DNA of 64,000 bases from Stenotrophomonas nitritireducens (GTDB lineage: Bacteria > Pseudomonadota > Gammaproteobacteria > Xanthomonadales > Xanthomonadaceae). The notes under the pieces are model-generated. The model saw only the letters and a list, made by a program, of their open reading frames with translations, made no database searches and was not told the origin of the DNA. Positions 59,263 through 64,000 of this stretch are shown piece after piece (within the stretch, counting starts at the first letter, position 1; each line of letters begins with the position of its first letter). Location of the stretch: contig NZ_LDJG01000002.1 in assembly GCF_001431425.1 (NCBI RefSeq), forward strand, positions 62,001-126,000, written 5' to 3'. The translations under genes and the position numbers were made by a program.

Positions 59263-60882
59263 ATGGAACTCCCATCTCCACGTATCAAGCCGATGCGCAC
59301 ACGGCTTGCGCACGCCCTTTTCGGGGCATCGCTCACGGCCGTCGGCCTTGGCGCTGCGCTGCTGGCCCCCGTGCCTGCGCTGGCGCAGGTCGCCGCCTGG
59401 CAGACAGGGGCGCAGCCCATCGAGTTCGTGCGCGGGCATAAACACTGGTCCGAAACGCGCAGCCACTTCGTCGTCCTCAACCCCGATGGCAATCTTGTCG
59501 TGGCAAAGGCCGATGGCGGTTACGTCTGGGGCTTCGACACCCAGCCCAATATCGATCATCGGCTCGTGGGCCGGGTGGCCTGGCAGCCGGACGGCAATCT
59601 GGTGGCCTATGACGCAAAGGGCGGCTATCTCTGGTCGGCCCTGAGCAAGGATCCGGACAGTAGAAGCCGGCTGGTGTTGCAGTCCAACGGTGCGCTCCAG
59701 ATCGTCTCCCCGCAACGTGGCGTGCTGTGGTCCAGCGACGGAAAACTCTCGGCACCTGGCGCTGCCCCGGTGACGACGGCGCCTGCGCCTGCACCCAAAC
59801 CGGCACCCGCGCCGGCAGCGCCAGCACCTGCTGCCGAAGGCGTCGCGGGCAAGGGTTTTCCTTTTACTGCCGGGCAAACCATCCCGCAGGACGTGGAGTT
59901 CATTTCGCCTTCCAAACGCCACTTCCTGACCTTCCAGCGCAGTGGCAACCTGGTGGTCGCTTCTGCGGGCAAAAAGGCCTTCCTCTGGGGCCTGAACGTG
60001 CTGCCTGCGGTGGACTTCAGGCAGATACGCAGTGTCCGCCTGTCCAGCGATGGCAACCTTGTGGGCCTTGGCGAAAAGGGCAACATCATCTGGAAGGCGC
60101 TCAACGCCAACCCCGACCCCGCCTCGCGTCTGGAACTGTCCTATGGCGGCGCACTGCAATTGGTCTCGCCCAGCCGGGGCATCCTGTGGTCCAGCGACGG
60201 CATCCTTGAGCAGCCGATCCGGGTGGATTCGCGCCCGGCCGGCGTGAGCGCCTGCAAGCCCGAGGCTGGATGGAGCAAGTGTGTGCAGTTGGCAAGCCCG
60301 ACCATCAAGATCATGGGCACCCCGAAAGTCAGCGACCAGGCGATAACCGCCGCTGCCAACGTGTACGCGGGGATGTTTGCCCGGCTCAAGCCGGCCTTCC
60401 CCGGCAGTTCGTTCAACGAATTCCGCGTCTATATGACCAACGGCGAAACCGAGCGGCAACTGGCCGCCCTGCCGGTGGTGGGCCAGATGTGGACGGATGG
60501 CTACGGCCCGAGGAGCCGGGCGGCGCTGCGGGGCGGTGCATCGCATGACTTCCTGTGGATCGAGGAACAGATGATCTGCAAGGAAGGCATCGTGACCCGC
60601 AACGAGGACTTCGCCGCAGGCCGCGCCGCCACCGGGGACAATGCCTACCGCAGCTTCGATCAGGTCATCCATGAAATGGCCCATTCCATCGATAGTCGCT
60701 ACAAGCTGATGGATACGCGCCTGCGCAGGGCCTACCAGGGCGACCCGACCGAGCAGTTCCCGCAGGGCGTGCAGGCGTGGTTCGGCGCGCCGGTACGCGA
60801 GTTCGGTGCCCAGGAAAGGGTGCTGTTGCAGGATTTGTTCACCGCCCGCGCCACGTTCTCGTGCGAGGGCGTTGTCCGCTGA
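59263..60882 (+). CDS. Secreted double bulb-lectin protein with zinc-peptidase-like C-terminus
   Basis: A 539-residue secreted protein. The signal peptide ends PVPALAQ. Two bulb-type (mannose-binding) lectin domains (about 45-165 and 195-330) each have strand repeats ending RGxLWSSDG; only QPDGNLVAY fits the full sugar site QxDxNxVxY, the others being NPDGNLVVA, QRSGNLVVA and SSDGNLVGL. A Pro/Ala linker joins them. The C-terminal domain (about 350-539) has an HExxH zinc motif, His470-Glu471-His474, in VIHEMAHSID. GAGG precedes the start. It probably binds a glycan and cleaves a protein or peptide outside the cell. Confidence 0.85.
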   Translation: MELPSPRIKPMRTRLAHALFGASLTAVGLGAALLAPVPALAQVAAWQTGAQPIEFVRGHKHWSETRSHFVVLNPDGNLVVAKADGGYVWGFDTQPNIDHRLVGRVAWQPDGNLVAYDAKGGYLWSALSKDPDSRSRLVLQSNGALQIVSPQRGVLWSSDGKLSAPGAAPVTTAPAPAPKPAPAPAAPAPAAEGVAGKGFPFTAGQTIPQDVEFISPSKRHFLTFQRSGNLVVASAGKKAFLWGLNVLPAVDFRQIRSVRLSSDGNLVGLGEKGNIIWKALNANPDPASRLELSYGGALQLVSPSRGILWSSDGILEQPIRVDSRPAGVSACKPEAGWSKCVQLASPTIKIMGTPKVSDQAITAAANVYAGMFARLKPAFPGSSFNEFRVYMTNGETERQLAALPVVGQMWTDGYGPRSRAALRGGASHDFLWIEEQMICKEGIVTRNEDFAAGRAATGDNAYRSFDQVIHEMAHSIDSRYKLMDTRLRRAYQGDPTEQFPQGVQAWFGAPVREFGAQERVLLQDLFTARATFSCEGVVR

Positions 60883-60939
60883 CGGCAGCGACCTGTCGCG
60901 ATGCAGCCGGGTGCAATGCCATTGCGCCCGGCTGCCGCG

Positions 60940-63729
60940 TCATTCCTTCAGCAGGCGACGGTAGGCCGAATCGAGCGGGTAGGCCGCTTCCAGCCGGGGG
61001 CGGTATTCGCGTTCCAATGCCAGCGCGGCGCGGGTGTCGCCGGCGTCGCGCAGGGCGCGCGTATGGGCAAGGGCGTAACGGGCGGTACGCGGGTTGCGTG
61101 CGCCCTGGTCGTCGCGGGTGATCTGATAGGCGGCACGGGCCTGTGCCAGCGCGCCTGCCATGTCGCCACGCGCATGCGCGATGGCCGCGCGCGTGGCGGC
61201 GGTGCGGGAGCGCAATTCCGGCTCGACACCTGTACCGGCCGATGCGACCAGATCCAGCAGCTTGTCCGCTTCTGCGTAGTCGCCGTGCGCCACATGCCAC
61301 CGCGCCAGCGGCAGGCGCGCATAGGCCAGCCCCACCGCGCTGTCCTGTGCGGCAGTGCGGTCGGCAATGACCCTTTCCAGCAGGCCACGCGCCTCGGCAT
61401 CGGCATGGCCGGCTTCGATGAGGGCCTGCGCCAGCGTGGTTCTCAACACCAGCAGGCGATTCTTGTCGCGCCCCTCCACGAGGGTTTCGTAGAGGTCGCG
61501 GGCCTGTCGCAGTTGCACCACGGCGGTTTCGAACTGACCACGCTGGAAGCTGAGCCAACCCGTGTGGAAAACAGCCTGCGCATACTGGAAGCTGTGCGCA
61601 CCGTGCAGGCGCAGCAGCACCGGTACCCCCTTGGCCAGCGCCGCATCCGCCTCATCGAAGCGGCCCTGTTCGGCCAGCGGCATGGAAAGCGAGACACGTA
61701 GTTTCGCCAGGGTTGAGCTGTCTTCGCCGAACAATTCGCGGGTCAAGGCGATGCGCTCGCGCGAGACTGCCCATGCCCTGTCGTAGTCGCCGCCGAGATA
61801 TTCCAGCGTGGTCTGTATCTGCTGGAGCAACGCAAGGTAGTCGCGCGTATGTGCGGCACTGGCATCGGCCAGCATCCGGCGCGCGCGCTCGCAATCGTTC
61901 AGGGCCTGCGCGTGGTCGCCGCCGCCGGAATGGAGCCTGCACAGGCCGCGCAAGCTCCGTGCAATTGCCGTCGGGTCCGCCTTTCCGGCTTCGCGCAGCG
62001 CCAATGCCTGCTGTGCGGCGTCCAGTTCACCGGCTGCCTGTGCCAGGGTTTCGTAGGCGTCGGCAAGCAACAAATCATCGCCTTTGCCGTGGCGGCGCAC
62101 GAGGTCGAATGCACGTCGGGCGGCGTCTTCCGCCTCCTCGCTGGAGCCGATAACGGAATGGATGCTCGCCGCCTTGGCGCGCAGGCTGCGCGCGGCGGCC
62201 AGTGGGTCGTTCACGGTCGGGCGCAGATGCAGCTGCGCTGCCTCCTCCAGCAGTGGCGCGCCAACGTCGCCCTCGTTGATGCCGGAATAGGCGTTGCCCA
62301 GGGCTTCCAGCAGGCGCGCACGCACGCGCGGCTGGTCGGCCAGTTCCTCGTTCACCTGCTTGCGGCCACGGTCCAGCACGTCACGGGCGCTGAAATCATG
62401 GCGCTCGGCCTGGGTCGGGTCGGACAGTGAAAAGGCCGACACCAGGAACTCGGTGGTGCGGTCGGCCACTTCCGCCTGGAGGCGCGCCTCGCGCTCGGCC
62501 AGCACGGTGCGCCAGGTGAACGCACTCACCACCGCCAGCAGCGACGTACCGACCGCCAGCGGCCAGCGGTTGCGTTGCACGAAACGCTGTGCGCGGTAGC
62601 TCCACTGCCCGCGCCGCGCCAGCACCGGGCGCGCGCCGAGGAAGTGTTCCACGTCTGCGGCGAGTTCACGCACGGAGGCATAACGCTGCGCCGGTTCGCG
62701 GCGCAGTGCCTTGAGCACGATGGCGTCGATGTCGGCGGGGATGTGCAGCCCTTTCGCACGCGGTGCGGCGACGTGTTCGTCATCGTCCTTGCCGCTGCGC
62801 CTGCGGTGCTGGCTGGGTGGGGTGATGACGCCGGACAGGATGGCGCTGGCGCGTGCGTGGTCGGTATCCAGGTGCGCGAAGGGGCGCACGCCGGCCAGCA
62901 GTTCGTACAGCACCACGCCCAACGACCACACGTCGCAGGCCGTTCCCAGCGGTTTGCCGTCGATCTGTTCGGGGCTGGCATAGGCCGGCGTCATCGCCTG
63001 TGTCGCCGTGGCGAGCATCGCATCGGCATCGAGCAGGCGCGCGATGCCGAAATCCAGCAGCTTCGGCTCGCCACGTGCATCGACGAGGATGTTGGCGGGC
63101 TTGAGGTCACGATGGATGACCAGTCGCTCGTGCGCATACGACACTGCTGCGCAGACTTTCAGGAACAGGCCAAGGCGTGCGCGAAGATCCAGCGCCCTGG
63201 CATCGCACCAGCGGTCGATGCGCTGCCCCTCGACGTATTCCATCGCAAGGAACGGCTCGCCTTCGGCATCCACGCCGGCGTCGACCAGCTGCGCGATGTT
63301 GGAGTGGTTCAGGCTGGCGAGGATGCGCTGTTCCTCCGCGAAGCGCGCATGCAGCGAAACGGCACCGGCATGCAGCCGCTTCAGTGCCACGCGCTGCCGT
63401 GCGCCGCCAGCCTCGCGTTCGGCCAGCCACACCACGCCCATGCCGCCTTCGCCCAGGCGCTTGACGAGCCGGTAGCGGCCCGGCGCGGTGGGATGGATGT
63501 GAAGGTCGGCTTCAAGTGCCTCGGCGGCGGCAGTGACGACGCGGGGAATGGCGTCCAGCGCGGTATCGTCGGCGGCAGCAACCAGCCATTCGACCTCGCG
63601 CCGCAAGGCTGCATCGGCGCCGCATTGCGCCTCCAGATATGCGGCGCGCGCCTCCGGTGCGCGTTCCAGAACCGCATGCGCGATGGCTGTTGCGCGGGCG
63701 TAACGCTCGTCGCCGACGCCCTCAGGCAT
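60940..63729 (-). CDS. Ser/Thr protein kinase with TM and TPR region (PknS-like)
   Basis: A 929-residue kinase. Residues about 85-365 form a complete Hanks domain: LGEGGMGVVW, Lys117, HRDLKPAN (Asp208), DFGIA (Asp226), MTPAYASPEQ. A TM (about 389-406, WPLAVGTSLLAVVSAF) and then about 500 residues of TPR-like helices follow. The ATG at 63729 overlaps the sigma-gene stop by 8 bases; a GTG at 63741 is also possible. In Xanthomonas the kinase PknS phosphorylates the partner sigma EcfK; this pair has the same order and architecture. Confidence 0.9.
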   Translation of the reverse strand: MPEGVGDERYARATAIAHAVLERAPEARAAYLEAQCGADAALRREVEWLVAAADDTALDAIPRVVTAAAEALEADLHIHPTAPGRYRLVKRLGEGGMGVVWLAEREAGGARQRVALKRLHAGAVSLHARFAEEQRILASLNHSNIAQLVDAGVDAEGEPFLAMEYVEGQRIDRWCDARALDLRARLGLFLKVCAAVSYAHERLVIHRDLKPANILVDARGEPKLLDFGIARLLDADAMLATATQAMTPAYASPEQIDGKPLGTACDVWSLGVVLYELLAGVRPFAHLDTDHARASAILSGVITPPSQHRRRSGKDDDEHVAAPRAKGLHIPADIDAIVLKALRREPAQRYASVRELAADVEHFLGARPVLARRGQWSYRAQRFVQRNRWPLAVGTSLLAVVSAFTWRTVLAEREARLQAEVADRTTEFLVSAFSLSDPTQAERHDFSARDVLDRGRKQVNEELADQPRVRARLLEALGNAYSGINEGDVGAPLLEEAAQLHLRPTVNDPLAAARSLRAKAASIHSVIGSSEEAEDAARRAFDLVRRHGKGDDLLLADAYETLAQAAGELDAAQQALALREAGKADPTAIARSLRGLCRLHSGGGDHAQALNDCERARRMLADASAAHTRDYLALLQQIQTTLEYLGGDYDRAWAVSRERIALTRELFGEDSSTLAKLRVSLSMPLAEQGRFDEADAALAKGVPVLLRLHGAHSFQYAQAVFHTGWLSFQRGQFETAVVQLRQARDLYETLVEGRDKNRLLVLRTTLAQALIEAGHADAEARGLLERVIADRTAAQDSAVGLAYARLPLARWHVAHGDYAEADKLLDLVASAGTGVEPELRSRTAATRAAIAHARGDMAGALAQARAAYQITRDDQGARNPRTARYALAHTRALRDAGDTRAALALEREYRPRLEAAYPLDSAYRRLLKE

Positions 63730-64000
63730 CGGCCAGCTCACGCCGCAGCCACGCCCGCGCCATGCGCCAGTCGCGCACGACGGTGGGGCGCGCCACGCCG
63801 AGTACGTCGGCGATTTCTTCCAGCTCCAGCCCGGCGAAGAACTTCAGGTCGACCACCTGCGCCTGCCGTTGGCTGAGGCCGGCAAGGCGTTCAAGTGCTT
63901 CATCAAGGCCGAGCAAATCCGCCTGCGCTTCCGGCACGTCGATTTCCGCGATGTCCACGCGCCGGTTCGGTGGCGGGCGCTTGGCCGCTGCGTTGCGGCG
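63722..64000 (-). CDS. ECF sigma factor, kinase-coupled (ECF43-like), 5' part missing
   Basis: Ninety-two C-terminal residues are in the window; the gene continues past the right edge. Region 4 is clear: LERLAGLSQRQAQVVDLKFF, LELEEIADVLGVARPTVVRD and WRMARAWLRREL, as in the sigma factors found beside Ser/Thr kinases. A Lys/Pro/Arg-rich segment precedes it (AAAKRPPPNRR). ECF43 sigmas are activated by phosphorylation from the adjacent kinase, which here overlaps its end. Confidence 0.85.
   Translation of the reverse strand, partial: RRNAAAKRPPPNRRVDIAEIDVPEAQADLLGLDEALERLAGLSQRQAQVVDLKFFAGLELEEIADVLGVARPTVVRDWRMARAWLRRELADA

Overview
This 64 kb window is high-GC (roughly 70 %) chromosomal DNA from a member of the Xanthomonadaceae. 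The evidence is an aryl-polyene (xanthomonadin-type) pigment locus with a XanB2-type chorismatase, an sX13-like small RNA downstream of polA, GTAG-tagged palindromic repeats like the SMAG repeats of Stenotrophomonas, and an ECF sigma factor coupled to a Ser/Thr kinase, as in Xanthomonas EcfK/PknS. Stenotrophomonas, Pseudoxanthomonas or Luteimonas are plausible genera; the sequence alone does not decide between them.

Layout. 0-5 kb: a czcCBA-type heavy-metal RND efflux operon, cut by the left edge. 5-16 kb: mainly housekeeping genes (a glycosyltransferase, rpmB-rpmG, an FAD oxidoreductase, uvrD, a universal stress protein, a DUF2782 lipoprotein and polA), plus a triple 88-bp REP array and the sX13-like RNA. 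16-19 kb: a YetF-like protein, hemF, a membrane protein and a Nudix hydrolase. 18.9-24.8 kb: an accessory region of lower GC, with a five-gene minus-strand envelope operon facing a wHTH-kinase-TM-TPR regulator; an 11-bp-period direct repeat lies between them. 25-27.3 kb: an exported S9 peptidase. 27.5-40.1 kb: the aryl-polyene locus, in three transcription blocks plus a separate xanB2. 40.4-44 kb: YcgL and a large membrane-anchored ankyrin protein. 44-55.5 kb: a CPA2 antiporter, MgtE, a membrane-tethered XRE regulator, a Pat/PatZ-type acetyltransferase, a hydrolase, an aldo/keto reductase, an exported methyltransferase and RluE. 55.5-58 kb: hrpB. 58.2-64 kb: a second accessory module with a VHL-box lipoprotein, a secreted lectin/zinc-peptidase-like protein, a Ser/Thr kinase-TPR protein and an ECF sigma factor, cut by the right edge.

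How the genes work together. In the pigment locus, XanB2 makes 3-hydroxybenzoate, the AMP ligase activates it, the KS/CLF, ketoreductase and dehydratases extend it on the ACP, and the acyltransferase, LolA-like and MMPL proteins place the product in the outer membrane. Both accessory modules pair a transmembrane Ser/Thr kinase carrying TPRs with a transcription function: one through a fused OmpR-type DNA-binding domain, the other through an adjacent sigma factor. Each sits beside genes for envelope or secreted proteins and beside a repeated DNA element that could be its binding site. These two modules are the best candidates for undescribed biology here.

Five genes have a TANAAT-like -10 hexamer ending exactly 6 nt before the start codon, which predicts leaderless mRNAs. 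No tRNA, rRNA, CRISPR array, insertion sequence or prophage was seen.
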